From: CAWAQA01 sp963784065
GTDB lineage: Bacteria; Acidobacteriota; Vicinamibacteria; Vicinamibacterales; UBA2999
DNA: 64,000 bases
Direction of reading: 5' to 3'
Assembly: GCA_963784065.1 (NCBI GenBank)
Contig: CAWAQA010000007.1
Location: 124,001 to 188,000 of the forward strand
Shown: piece by piece, positions 35,951-46,214 of the stretch
How the letters are laid out: every line of letters starts with the position of its first letter
Position numbering within the stretch: the first letter of the stretch is position 1
Notes under the pieces: generated by a model
The model's database searches: none
What the model was told of the DNA's origin: nothing
What the model saw: only the letters and a program-made list of their open reading frames with translations
Position numbers and translations under genes: made by a program

Positions 35951-36424
35951 GTGTCCCACGAATCCTTCATGGCGGCGGCGCTCGACGAAGCGCGCCGCGG
36001 GCTCGCCGCGGGTGAAGTGCCGATTGGCGCGGTCCTCGCGATCGACGGCCGCATCGTCGCTCGCGCGTACAACCAGCCGATCTCAGCCACCGATCCGACC
36101 GCGCACGCGGAGGTCCTGGTGCTGCGCGCCGCGGCGCGCGCCGGTGGCAATTACCGGCTGACCGAGGCGACGGTGTACGTGACGCTCGAGCCGTGCCTGA
36201 TGTGCGTCGGCGCCCTCGTGCACGCGCGCGTCCGCGAAGTGGTGTATGGGGCGGCCGAGCCGAAGACGGGCGCCTTGACGTCAACGATCCGCGGCCTGGA
36301 GTCGCCCGGCTTGAATCACAGGTTCGCCGTCACTGCCGGCGTCCTCGAGCCGGAGTGCCGTGAGCTGATTCAGGAGTTCTTCCGCGAGCGCCGCCGCGCA
36401 GGGGCGCAGGGAAGTGCCCCCTGA
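35951..36424 (+). CDS. tadA: tRNA-specific adenosine(34) deaminase
   Basis: 157 residues. Converts A34 to inosine in tRNA-Arg(ACG), an essential cytosolic step. The zinc site is H52 with catalytic E54 (TAHAEVLVL) and C82/C85 in LEPCLMCVGALVHAR. The motif DPTAHAE and the tail ELIQEFFRERRRA are those of TadA rather than cytosine or guanine deaminases. It starts at GTG and is the best-conserved housekeeping gene in this part of the window. Confidence 0.93.
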   Translation: MSHESFMAAALDEARRGLAAGEVPIGAVLAIDGRIVARAYNQPISATDPTAHAEVLVLRAAARAGGNYRLTEATVYVTLEPCLMCVGALVHARVREVVYGAAEPKTGALTSTIRGLESPGLNHRFAVTAGVLEPECRELIQEFFRERRRAGAQGSAP

Positions 36425-36445
36425 GTGCTGAAGCGCGACGAGGAT

Positions 36446-36678
36446 CTTCCGCCTGAAGGCGGAAGCCACAGCTCCTTCCTGTCAGGCCGGCCTGGCATCT
36501 GAAGGCGGAAGCCACAACCGATCCGTGGCTTCCGGCTCTACCGGATCGACGAAGTCATCGCAGAGGACGCGGAGGAGCAGAGCTTCGGGCGCCTCTCGGA
36601 CGACCGCATCTTTGGATGAGGCGCTCGTGACTCTCGCGCCTCTGCGCCCTCCGCCCCTCTGCGCCCTCTGCGATGTAT
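36446..36678. repeat. Compound palindromes between convergent genes
   Basis: CTTCCGCCTGAAGGCGGAAGCC (from 36446), a half copy (CTGAAGGCGGAAGCCAC from 36499) and an opposite copy (GTGGCTTCCGGC from 36524) are followed by a long imperfect inverted repeat of the CGCAGAGG type (36559-36580 against 36632-36672). It lies between the stops of tadA and the DUF4331 gene. Confidence 0.65.
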
Positions 36679-38130
36679 TTACGGATGGCCGTGCGTGCGG
36701 CCGTTCTGCGGCGTGGCCTCGTACGGGAACACCTTGTTGAACGCCATGTCGTTCTGGTCGACGTTGTCACCGGCGGGACCGCGCACGATGGGCGGGTTCA
36801 CGCGAAGATCGCTGATGAGTGCCGTCACCGCGATGTCCAGCACGTCGTCGCCGAAGCGCCGGCCGTTCGGCCAGCCACCGGGCAGCATGCCCTGCTTGAG
36901 CGTGCTGAACAGCAGGTCGTTGCCGAAGATGCTCAGGCGCGAGAACCCCTGATCGTCGGGGTTGGTCGGGTGGTTCGGGCCGCCTCCCGCGAGCCGGGCG
37001 GGCCCGGTCGAGAGATCCACCTTGATCACGTCGGGGATGAAGATGCCCCTGATGTCGGTGCGGCCGCTCTCGATGCCGGGCAGATCGGGCTCGAACACGA
37101 GCAGGTTGAGGAGCTTGGCCAGTTCGGGTCTCTCGGCGTATTTCGCGAACAGCACCTTGTCCGACTCGGGCGACGTCCGGCTGTAGCGATCCTTGTCCTC
37201 GAGCGCGACCAGGCCTTCGTTGAACAGCGGATTGCCCTGTCGCGCCACCTGGATGAATGGCCCGAAGCTGCTCGGTCCCTGCCGCCCGTCACGGAGGATC
37301 CGGACCTGCTCGCGGCTGGTGGTCGCCCAGACGCCGGCCACCTGCTGATCGCCGCCGATCTCGCTGAGCGGGATCGCCAGCGCCATCAGGTGAATGTTGA
37401 ACCCGCCCTGGGAGTCCTTGCCCGGAGAGCGAAGCTTCAGCAGATCGAAGACCGCCTGGATGTCGGCGTAGAAGCCGTCGTCACGCTGACCGGCAAACGC
37501 GGTGTAGCCGCGATTGAGGGAGGCGATCGATTGTCTCGTATACCGATCGAGATCGCCCGCGACGGCGACGCCATCCCGGGCCGGGTTCTCGCCGTTGTCA
37601 TCCTGGTTGTAGAACGGCGTGGCATTCCCCTGGTTGTTCGGTGGGACGATGCCGCTCCCGAGCACCTGGCGCCGGTGCCGGCGGTGATCCACCTTCGTCA
37701 CGCGATAGCGCTGTGTCAGGTTCTGCGCCGCATCGTCCACGTTCCGGATGACGCCCAGGTACGACTGGAGGATGGTCTTCGTGTTCTTGAACGACGTGTT
37801 GAAACGGAACTGGTAGCTGTACGTCGGACGCCCGGCCTGCACGTCGTCGTTGCCGGCGGCCACGTGGATCTCGTACAGCACGTCGTCGTCGAAGTTGAAC
37901 TTGTTGGGCCCGATGCCGGGCTCCTCGAAGGGATAGACGGCGAACGCGGTGACGAGCACCTTGACGCCATTGTCCATCTGGACGAAGGCGTAAACGTCGG
38001 TGGTGTTGGCGGCGTCGTCCAGGGTGATCAGGGGAGCATCCATGTGGCTCGACGCCATGGCCGCTCGAGGCGCCGCGGCGAGGAGTGACACCGCGAGCAG
38101 GCACGTGAGTAGTCGAATCGATCGCTTCAT
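36679..38130 (-). CDS. Secreted DUF4331 protein
   Basis: 483 residues. The signal peptide (LLTCLLAVSLLAAAPRAAMA) is followed by SSHMDAPLITLDDAANTTDVYAFV, the diagnostic start of DUF4331. Asp-rich loops such as YNQDDNGENPARDG occur throughout, and FGDDVLDIAVTALISDLRVNPP near the C-terminus is also typical. The biochemical role of DUF4331 is not known. It overlaps the upstream TPR lipoprotein gene by four bases and ends the ECF sigma/anti-sigma run. The frame is intact. Confidence 0.88.
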   Translation of the reverse strand: MKRSIRLLTCLLAVSLLAAAPRAAMASSHMDAPLITLDDAANTTDVYAFVQMDNGVKVLVTAFAVYPFEEPGIGPNKFNFDDDVLYEIHVAAGNDDVQAGRPTYSYQFRFNTSFKNTKTILQSYLGVIRNVDDAAQNLTQRYRVTKVDHRRHRRQVLGSGIVPPNNQGNATPFYNQDDNGENPARDGVAVAGDLDRYTRQSIASLNRGYTAFAGQRDDGFYADIQAVFDLLKLRSPGKDSQGGFNIHLMALAIPLSEIGGDQQVAGVWATTSREQVRILRDGRQGPSSFGPFIQVARQGNPLFNEGLVALEDKDRYSRTSPESDKVLFAKYAERPELAKLLNLLVFEPDLPGIESGRTDIRGIFIPDVIKVDLSTGPARLAGGGPNHPTNPDDQGFSRLSIFGNDLLFSTLKQGMLPGGWPNGRRFGDDVLDIAVTALISDLRVNPPIVRGPAGDNVDQNDMAFNKVFPYEATPQNGRTHGHP

Positions 38131-39454
38131 AGCGTGTTTCTCCGGTTCTGGGCCGGCCGGGTCAAGGTGGCCAGCTGTTGCATCGCATCGTCACGTTCGG
38201 AAGGGAGCAGCATCTGCCGGGCCGCGAGGGCGTCGCGGAACCAGCGGCGGGCCTCGGCGCGTTCGCCGCGCGCGGAGGCGATGACCCCCGCGTGGTAGAA
38301 GAGGCGCGCGTCCTTGGTGCCTTCCGCCAGTGCCCGCTTCATGGCGTCATCGGCCTCCGCCGTGAGGCCGGCCGCGGAAAGCGACCAGGCGAGGGCGTCG
38401 AAGGTGAACACGTCGGCGCGGTTGTGCAGCTCCTGCCGCGCCAGCGCCAGCGCTTCGTCAACGCGCTCGCGCCGGGTCGCGAGGTAGAGCGCGAACGTGC
38501 GGGGATCGGCGATGGCGCCGGTCCGGCCGAGCCGCTCTTCCACCGCCCGCGCCTCCTCGAGATCGCCCGCGGCGCGCAGGCCGTCGGCGAGTGCCCACTC
38601 GTGCTCGGGAAGCGGGCTGAGGAGCGCGGCCCTCCGCAGCGCCGCAACAGCCCCCGCGGTGTCGCCCTGCGACAGCAACGTACGCCCGCGCACCAGGAGT
38701 GCCGCCGCATATTCCGGCTGAGAGCGAAGGGCCGCATCGGCCGCGCGCAGTGCTTCTGCCGGGCGTCCCGCTTGCAGCTCGTACGTCGCCAGGCGCGCGT
38801 ACGCCCACGCCACCGATTCCGGATCCCGTGGGCTGGCGGCTTTGACGGCCAGCCGGATCAGCTCGAGCGCGCCGGGCAGATCCCCTTTCAGCCAGCGCAG
38901 GTGCGCGGCGCGTGTGTAGGAGTGGTAGTAGGGCTTGAGGTCGATCATCTTCTGGTAGGCGTCGCCGGCTTCGCTGACGCGGCCCTGCTCGAGCAGCACG
39001 TCGCCGAGCAGCCCGTAGTCGAGGAACAGGCCGCGCTTGGCAACCACCTGGCGCGCCAGCTCCTCCGCTTCGCGGAAGCGATGGAACTGATGCAGCACGT
39101 GTCCCCGCATCAGGAGGGCCTGGGCGTTGCCCGGGTCCTTCGTCTCGACGCAGAGCGCGGCCTGTTCCGCCATCATGTAGTTCGCCGAGGCGTGAGCCGT
39201 GCGCGCCCGGGCGATGAACTGCTGCCCGAGCTCGTTGAGCGCCGCGAGCGGCTGGACGGAATCGCGCGCGCGCTGCTGCAGGCGGGTAATGCCCGGATCG
39301 ATATCGCCGGTTCCTTGATGGGGGGCCAGCGCCATCACGCAGGGATCCATCGACCCCGGCACTCTCGATGAGCGCGCATGTCTTCTGTGCGGCACGCCGC
39401 AGTACCCAGGATCGTGCACACGATCGGCATGACGACCCGTAACAGCGTCTTCAT
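38127..39454 (-). CDS. TPR-repeat lipoprotein (one frameshift)
   Basis: About 442 residues. The best start, at 39454, gives MKTLLRVVMPIVCTILGTAAC, a lipoprotein leader. Removing one base near 39375 joins it to SSRVPGSMDPCVMALAPH. At least six TPR-like helical pairs follow (AEELARQVVAKRGLFLDYGLLGDVLLEQG, AAHLRWLKGDLPGALELIRLA). Such proteins scaffold others at the membrane. It is coupled to DUF4331 through an ATGA overlap. Confidence 0.78.
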
Positions 39455-39662
39455 AGGTCGACCTCGCGGAGCGATGTTCCGACTCCTCGATTGCTACGAG
39501 GATTTCGTGGTTGTCACGATATCTACGAAGGCGGGCAGGGATTGGATGTGGGGTTTGATTGCGTGCCGGGCGGGGGCGGCCGGTTCCTCCGCGCTGAGCC
39601 CGGAAGCCACAGCGGCAGGTTCGTAGAGGCGGAGCTTCAGGTCCGCCTTCGGCAGGAAGGCG

Positions 39663-40132
39663 CTAACGAACTGCCTGGACCATGTAATCCTCGGGCGGCA
39701 CGACCAGCAGCACCTGGCACCCTCATCGGTCCTCAGCTCGCCGTGATCCGTGCCGCCGTCGGCATGAATGAAGTCGCCGGGACCGAATCGACGGCCGCAG
39801 GTGAAGACGGTGCCCGAGATCACGTAACACTCCTCGGCGCCCCCGTGATGGTGGGGCGGGAAGCTGACGCCGGGGGCGACATCGAGCAGGAGCGTCGCGT
39901 ATCCGCGCTCCAGGTTCATGGCCAGCACCTTCATGCGGATGCCCGGCACCGGGTGCGGCACCCAGTTGTCGTCGTGCGCGGCCAGGTTGAAGGCGAACCC
40001 CTCGGGGGCCGGCGACGCCTCGGCGCGGATCCGGGCCATGAGCCGGTCGCGCACCTCTGGCCGCGGCGCGGGAGCGCCGGCGGCCGCGAGCTCGGCCAGG
40101 GACAGTTCGAGATCGTCGAAGTCGAGTGTCAT
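39663..40132 (-). CDS. ChrR-type cupin anti-sigma factor (one frameshift)
   Basis: About 156 residues. An N-terminal helical sigma-binding region (DLELSLAELAAAGAPAPRPEVRDRLMARI) is followed by a zinc cupin: PPHHHGGAEECYVISGTVFTCG with FIHADGGTDHGELR. The break near 39715 needs one added base to restore VLLVVPPEDYMVQAVR, one of only three such cases in the window. The start overlaps the ECF sigma stop by four bases. ChrR proteins release their sigma factor on singlet-oxygen or other oxidative stress. Confidence 0.82.
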
Positions 40133-40710
40133 AGCTGATAGTACCCGGGCGCTTCGATCGCCGCCTGCTGGAGCTCGCGCCTGAGCGTCCGCAGGGCCGT
40201 TCTCATTCTCGTCTTCACGGTACCCAGGGGGAGCTCGAAGCGCTCCGCCAGTTCCGACTGGGTCAGCCCGAGAAAATACGCGTGCTCGAGCAACTGCCGC
40301 GCATCGGCCGGGAGCGTGTCGAGCGCGCGGGCCACGGCGCGCTGCTGTTCCGTCAGCGCGGCGTGCGCTTCAGGATTATCGTTCGACGCAGGCGGCAGGG
40401 GCGCCGCAGGCGGCGGCGTCCGCGCCGCTCGTGCGCGCAGTCGATCGATGGCCCGGTTCCGCGCGATGCGCACTATCCACGCGATCGGCGTGCCCAGCTC
40501 GACGTTGAACGTTTGCGCCCGCGTCCAGACCTGGACGAAGACGTCCTGCAGCACCTCCTCGGCCTCGCCTCTGTCGCCGAGGATCCGCAGGATCAAGCCG
40601 AACAACAGCCGGCTGTGGCGATCGTAGAGCTCGCCGATGGCTGCCGCGTCGCCGGCGAGGATGCGATCGAGCAGCCGGATGTCGTGGCGGGCGGCGTCGT
40701 CACTCTGCAT
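40129..40710 (-). CDS. ECF-type RNA polymerase sigma factor
   Basis: 193 residues. Region 2 is ELYDRHSRLLFGLILRILGDRGEAEEVLQDVFVQVW and region 4 is LPADARQLLEHAYFLGLTQSELAERFELPLGTVKTRMRTALRTL, separated by a short proline-rich linker. No region 3 or extra domains. The adjacent ChrR-like anti-sigma factor indicates stress control. The likely regulon includes the downstream TPR lipoprotein and DUF4331 genes. Confidence 0.9.
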   Translation of the reverse strand: MQSDDAARHDIRLLDRILAGDAAAIGELYDRHSRLLFGLILRILGDRGEAEEVLQDVFVQVWTRAQTFNVELGTPIAWIVRIARNRAIDRLRARAARTPPPAAPLPPASNDNPEAHAALTEQQRAVARALDTLPADARQLLEHAYFLGLTQSELAERFELPLGTVKTRMRTALRTLRRELQQAAIEAPGYYQL

Positions 40711-40986
40711 CGGTGGCCCACGCGGATCCTATCAGCGATCGCGGGCCAGGCGCGACCCCGAAGGGACGCGCTGCCAGCAACGCGAACGGCGACTCGTCAG
40801 CGCTGGCCCGGCTGCTTCTGGATGTCGGGAACTTGGCCGCGGCCTGCTGGACGTCGACGGGGAAGTCGCGCCGGGATCGACATGGCTTCACGGTTGAGCT
40901 GCAAATTCTTCCTCGCGGCCAGAGATCAGAGATCAGGCATACTCCGAATGACAGCCATGAGACTCCCGCCGCGCTAAGCAATCACC

Positions 40987-42638
40987 GTGGACGGAAACAC
41001 TACCAACACCCCGGCCCCCCCTCGGATTTCCGCCCGCGACTCGGAGGCATTCCGGCTCCTCGTGGAAAGCACCCGGGACTACGCCATCTTCATCCTCGAC
41101 CCCTCAGGCCACGTGGCGAGCTGGAACGAAGGCGCCTATCGGCTCAAGGGATACCGGCGTGAAGAGATCCTCGGCCAGCACTTCTCCGTGTTCTATCCAC
41201 CGGAGGCGAGGGAGCAGCACTGGCCCGAGAAAGAGCTCGAGATGGCGCAGCGCGACGGCCGGTTCGAGGACGAGGGCTGGCGCCTCCGCAAGGACGGCCG
41301 GCGGTTCTGGGCGAACGTCGTCATCACCGCCCTGCGTGACGCCAGCGGGACGCTCGTCGGGTTCGGGAAGGTGTCGCGTGATCTGACCGAGCGCAGAAAC
41401 GCCGAACTGGCACTTCGGGACAGTGAAGAGCGTTTCCGCCTGCTGCTCGAGAGCACCCCCGACTACGCGATTTTCATGCTCGACCCGCAAGGCCATATCG
41501 CGAGCTGGAATGCCGGCGCACAGCGCATCAAGGGCTACCGCGCCGACGAGATCATCGGCCAGCATTTGTCCACGTTCTATACGCCCGAGGCCGTCGCCAG
41601 TGGATGGCCCGAGCACGAACTGCGGGAGGCGGAGCGGGTTGGCCGGTTCGAAGACGAGGGCTGGCGCGTCCGCAAGGACGGCACGCGTTTCTGGGCGAAC
41701 GTGGTGATGACGCGCGATTCGCAACGTTGACGGAAGACTCCTGGGCTTCGCCAAGGTGACGCGCGACATGACCGAGCGCAGGGCTCACGAGCAGCGGATC
41801 GAGCGCTTGACCGCCGAGCTCGAGGACAGGGTCGCGGCGCTTGCGACAGCCAATCTCGAGCTGGAGCAGAAGAGCGCCGAGAACGAGAGCTTCGTCTACA
41901 GCGTCTCGCACGATCTGCGGACACCGCTGGTGAACCTCCAGGGTTTCAGCCAGGAACTGGCATTCACGAGCGAGGAGCTGCAGAAAGTGCTCACCAATCC
42001 GGCGGTGCCTGCCACGATTCCAGGCCAAGGCCCTCTCGCTGTTGAACGGGGAACTCGCCGAATCGACCGGCTTCATCCGCAATGCCGTTCGACACCTCGG
42101 TAACATCATCGATGGGCTGCTGCGACTCTCCCGGATTGGGCGCATCGAATACGAATCAGAGCCGGTGAACGTGAACACCGTCGTCGCCGACATTCTCGGG
42201 GCCATGCACTCGACCGTGAGCGCGTCCGGCGCGCAGGTCGAGGTCGAGGCGCTGCCCGTGGTCAAGGGCGACAGGAACGCGATCGGGCAGATCTTCGCCA
42301 ACATCATCGGGAACGCCATCAAGAGCTTCGATGCGGGCAGGCGCGGCACGATCCGGATATCCGCGAGCCAGGACGACGTGCCTGTCTTCGCCATTCGCGA
42401 CAATGGCGTCGGCATTCCGCTCGAGTCTCAGCCGAAGATCTTCCAGGTCTTTCAGCAGGTGCACGAGAGGAGCGGGGGTGGCGAGGGCATGGGGCTGGCG
42501 ATCGTGCGCCGCATCGTGGCGCGCCACGGCGGCCGGATCTGGTTCGAGTCGGAAGCCGGCGTCGGCACGACGTTCTTCTTCACGCTTGGTCCCCAGGTGG
42601 TCCCGGATCACCCGTTGCCCGGCACGGACAGCCGTTGA
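40987..42638 (+). CDS. PAS-PAS sensor histidine kinase (two frameshifts)
   Basis: About 549 residues, no transmembrane helix, so a cytosolic sensor. Two near-duplicate PAS domains each read DYAIFxLDPxGHxASWN...GYR...HLSTFYTPE and end in FGKVSRDLTERR or FAKVTRDMTERR. The kinase domain has YSVSHDLRTPLVNLQGF (phospho-histidine), an N-box NIIGNAIKSFD, AIRDNGVGIP and GEGMGLAIV. Breaks at about 41721 and 42015 are repaired by removing one base each. It starts at GTG and overlaps the next gene by one base. Confidence 0.83.
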
Positions 42639-43102
42639 TGACCGACACGCTCAGCGTGGTGATCGCCGACGACGATGAGGGGCACGCCACGCTGGTGCGC
42701 AGGAACCTGAAGCGCGGGGGGCTCAACTCCGAGCCGGTCCACGTACGCGACGGGCAGGAGGCGCTCGACTACATGTACCGGCGCGCCGGATGGAGCGACC
42801 GTACTACTCACGATGCTCTGGTGCTGCTGCTCGACCTCAACATGCCGCGCCTTGGAGGATTCGAGGTCTTGCGGCGGCTCAAGGGCGACGCGAAGCTCAC
42901 GCGCATTCCCGTGATCGTCCTCACCACCTCCGACGATCCGGCGGAGGTCGATCGCTGCTACGCATTGGGAGCGGCGATCTGCATCGTCAAGCCGATCGAC
43001 TACGCCGCCTTCTCGGACACCGTTCAGCGGCTGGCGCAGTTCCTGATGACCGCGCGCATTCCCGGCGAGACGCCGTCGCCGCAGACGCCGTATGGCCGAT
43101 GA
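42638..43102 (+). CDS. Rcp1-type single-domain response regulator
   Basis: 154 residues; the ATG overlaps the kinase stop (TGATG). Acidic pocket in VVIADDDEGH, phospho-acceptor D66 in VLLLDLNMPRLGG, T in VLTTSDDPAEV and K in CIVKPID. The long loop LNSEPVHVRDGQEALDYMY is typical of Rcp1, the partner of phytochrome-like kinases. It relays phosphate from the PAS-PAS kinase and has no output domain. Confidence 0.88.
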   Translation: MTDTLSVVIADDDEGHATLVRRNLKRGGLNSEPVHVRDGQEALDYMYRRAGWSDRTTHDALVLLLDLNMPRLGGFEVLRRLKGDAKLTRIPVIVLTTSDDPAEVDRCYALGAAICIVKPIDYAAFSDTVQRLAQFLMTARIPGETPSPQTPYGR

Positions 43103-45388
43103 ATCGCGGCCCGTGATCCTCGTCGTGGAGGACGATCCAGGCTCGGCAGTGCTGCAGCGGCGCCGCCTGGAACGGGCCGAGTTCCGTGTCGTCGTCGCTC
43201 CCGATGTCCCGGCCGCGATGACCGCCCTGGCCGCGGGCGGAGTCGGGCTCGTCGTGATGGACTACCGCCTCGGCAGCACCAGCGGCCTCGATCTGCACCG
43301 GAAGATGAAGGCGGCCGGCTTTGACGTGCCGGTCATCATGGTCACCGGTTCGAGCGACGACGCCACGGTGGTCGAAGCGATGCGCGCCGGAATACGCGAT
43401 TTCGTCGTCAAGACCACCGATTACCTCGATTACCTGCCGGATGCCGCGCGTGGCATCTTGAATCAGGCGGTTGCCGTTCCTGAGCGCGTGCCGGATGCGC
43501 AGCAGCAGACGTGCATCCTGATCGTCGAAGACGATCCCAGCGTCGCCATGCTCGAGCGTCGCCAGCTGGAGCGCGCGGGCTACCAGGTGGACGTCGCCGG
43601 GACGGCGGATGAGGCGATGGAGCGCGTACGAAGCAGTCCGGTACACCTCGCCGTTCTCGATCTGCGGCTGCCCGGCGGCGTGTCCGGTCTCGAGCTGTAC
43701 GAACGAATGAAGGCGGAGGGGCGGAACATCCCCGCCCTCCTCGTGACCGCGTTTGCCGACGAGGAGGTTGCGATCCGCGCGCTCCGTGCCGGCATCCGTG
43801 ACTTCGTCCCCAAATCGTCCGGCTACCTGGAACACCTCGCGGACGCGGTTGATCGCGTCGTCGCGCAGACCCGAATCGAGCGCAAGCTGCTCGATTCCGA
43901 GTTACGGCTCGCGAGCATCATCGGCACGACGATGGATGCGATCGTCATGTGCGACGAGCGGATCGAGATCGTGCTGTTCAACCGGTCGGCGGAGGAGATG
44001 TTCGGATGTCGCGCGGGGGACGCGCTGGGGCGGCGGCTGGACACGCTGATGCCCGGCCTGAACCTGTCCGACGCCGCCGCGGGACGGTCGGCGCGGGAGG
44101 GCGACCGGGTGCGGCGCCGGGTGGAGCTCGATGCGGTCCGCACCACGGGCGAGCGTGTCCCGATCGAAGTGTCGGTGAGCGAGGTCGTCGTTCACGACAA
44201 GCGGCTGTTCACCGTGATCGCGCGCGACATCTCGGAGCGGCAGCGCATCGAGGAGGAACTGCGCGAGGCCAGCCGGCGCAAGGACGAGTTCCTGGGCATG
44301 CTGGCCCACGAGCTCCGCAACCCGCTCGCCGCCATCATGAACGCCGGCGAGGTGCTCGATCGCTCGGTTCACGATCCGCGGGCGTTGAAGCTGACGGCGG
44401 TCGTCAAGCGCCAGGCGCGTGCGCTGGCCCGCATGGTGGACGACCTTCTGGATGTCTCGCGCGTCACGCTCGGCAAGATTCGGCTCGCACAGAGGAACCG
44501 CTCATGCTGGGCCAGATCGTCACGCGGGCGGCCGACAGCCTCCGCGAAACGATGCACAAGGCCGGCCAGCACTTCGAGCTCGACGTCGACCCCGATCCGG
44601 TGTGGCTCGAAGGCGACGCGACCAGGCTCGAGCAGGTCCTGTCCAACCTGTTGAACAACGCCATCAAGTTCACGCCGGCTGGCGGACGCATTACCCTGAA
44701 GGCGGCCCGCGAGGCGAATCACGCGGTCATTCGCGTGCAGGACACCGGTGTCGGTATCGAGGAGCGGCTGCTGCCGAAGGTGTTCGACCTGTTCGTGCAG
44801 GCCGACGCATCCCTGGACCGCTCACAGAGCGGACTTGGAATCGGGTTGGCGCTCGTGCGTCAGGTGGTCACGATGCACGGCGGCGATGTCCACGCCATCA
44901 GCGAGGGGCTTGGCAAGGGCAGCGAATTCGTGGTGCGTCTGCCGGCGACGGCCGAGGATCGTGTTCCCCAGCGTGACGAGGTGACGGTGCAGGTGCGCGA
45001 AGGCCGGCGGATGCGCGTCCTCGTCGTCGACGACCAGCCGGACATGGCGGACTGCGTGGCGCTGCTCGTCGAGGCCTACGGGCATCAGGCGCGGGCCGTC
45101 TACGACGGCGCGACCGCTCTTGCGGTCAGCCGCTCCGAGCCGCCGGACGTGATGTTCGTGGACATCGGCATGCCCGGGATCAGCGGCTACGACGTTGCCC
45201 GGGAGATGCGGCTCCGTCCGGATTCGTCGCACGTGCGTCTGGTGGCGCTCACCGGTTACGGGCGCGACGAAGATCGGGCGCGCGCGCTCGAGGCGGGCTT
45301 CGATCTGCACCTGACGAAACCGGTGGCCGAGGCCACGCTCCGCGGCGTCCTGTCAGACCTCGCTCCCGCTCGCAGCAAAGGCAGGTAA
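43092..45388 (+). CDS. Hybrid histidine kinase REC-REC-PAS-HisKA-HATPase-REC (one frameshift)
   Basis: About 765 residues, overlapping the Rcp1 gene by 11 bases. Order: receiver 1 (D57 in VVMDYRLG), receiver 2 (LAVLDLRLPGGVSG), PAS (GTTMDAIVMCDERIEIVLFNRSAEEMFG), dimerisation helix with LGMLAHELRNPLAAIMNAGEVL, ATPase (NLLNNAIKFTPAGG, DTGVGI, SGLGIGLALV) and a third receiver (VVDDQPDMADCVALL, VMFVDIGMPG, HLTKPVA). The break at about 44493 needs one added base. Two leading receivers suggest it integrates phosphate from other kinases, possibly via the preceding gene. Confidence 0.85.
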
Positions 45389-45394
45389 CGCCGG

Positions 45395-46147
45395 TCACTG
45401 CTGAACCGGTCCCACCGGCGCCGGCCGCAGCCCCGGTTCGACGCGGTCAGCGGGCCGGATCTGCGCCAGCGATCCGTAGACGAGGGCGCCCAGAACCGCG
45501 CCCGCGATCGGTGCCACCCAGAACATCCAGAGCTGCGCGAGCGCCCAGCCGCCGGTAACCATTGCGGGTCCCGTGCTGCGCGCCGGGTTTACCGAGAGGT
45601 TTGTGACCGGGATGCCGATCAGGTGAATCAGCGTCAGGCCGAGGCCGATCGCGATCGGGGCGAACCCGCGCGGGGCGCGATCGTCGGTGGAGCCGAGAAT
45701 GATGATCAGGAACATCATCGTCAGCACCACCTCGGCGACCAGACCCGCGACGAGGGAGTACCCGCCCGGCGAGTGCGCGCCGTACCCGTTCGCGGCAAGG
45801 CCGCCATCGAGGCTGAAGTCTGGACGGCCGCTCGCGATCAGGTACAGCACGAACGCCGCGAGGATGCCGCCCGCGACCTGCGCCACGACGTAGGGCAGGA
45901 CCTCGGGCCAGCGGAAGCGGCCGCCGACGGCGAGGCCGATCGACACCGCCGGGTTCAGGTGACAACCCGAGATATGCCCGATGGCATACGCCATCGTGAG
46001 TACCGTGAGGCCAAACGCGAACGACACGCCGAGCAGGCCGATTCCGACGCCGGGAAATGCGGCGGCCAGCACCGCACTGCCGCATCCGCCGAACACCAGC
46101 CAGAACGTTCCGATAAACTCCGCCGTGAGGGGTCGGGCGAGCGTCAT
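45395..46147 (-). CDS. aqpZ: Aquaporin, AqpZ type
   Basis: 250 residues with six transmembrane helices and two half-helices bearing the NPA boxes HLNPAVSIGL (65-67) and SVNPARSTGPA (187-189). The selectivity arginine R190 follows the second NPA. F44 and H175 match the narrow water-specific filter of AqpZ, although glycerol passage cannot be excluded. Only six bases separate its stop from that of the hybrid kinase, and no hairpin lies between, unlike the other convergent pairs. Confidence 0.88.
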   Translation of the reverse strand: MTLARPLTAEFIGTFWLVFGGCGSAVLAAAFPGVGIGLLGVSFAFGLTVLTMAYAIGHISGCHLNPAVSIGLAVGGRFRWPEVLPYVVAQVAGGILAAFVLYLIASGRPDFSLDGGLAANGYGAHSPGGYSLVAGLVAEVVLTMMFLIIILGSTDDRAPRGFAPIAIGLGLTLIHLIGIPVTNLSVNPARSTGPAMVTGGWALAQLWMFWVAPIAGAVLGALVYGSLAQIRPADRVEPGLRPAPVGPVQQ

Positions 46148-46214
46148 GGTGACTCCTTCGCTCAGGTGAAAAGGTGGAGACCTGAGAGGACGCGGATTAT
46201 ACCGCCGCGAAATC

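Noticed and set aside
39494..39662. Extension of the ChrR-like anti-sigma factor to 212 residues
   Set aside because: The last 70 residues come from the wrong frame after a missing base. The repaired protein ends at 39663 with a typical cupin tail.
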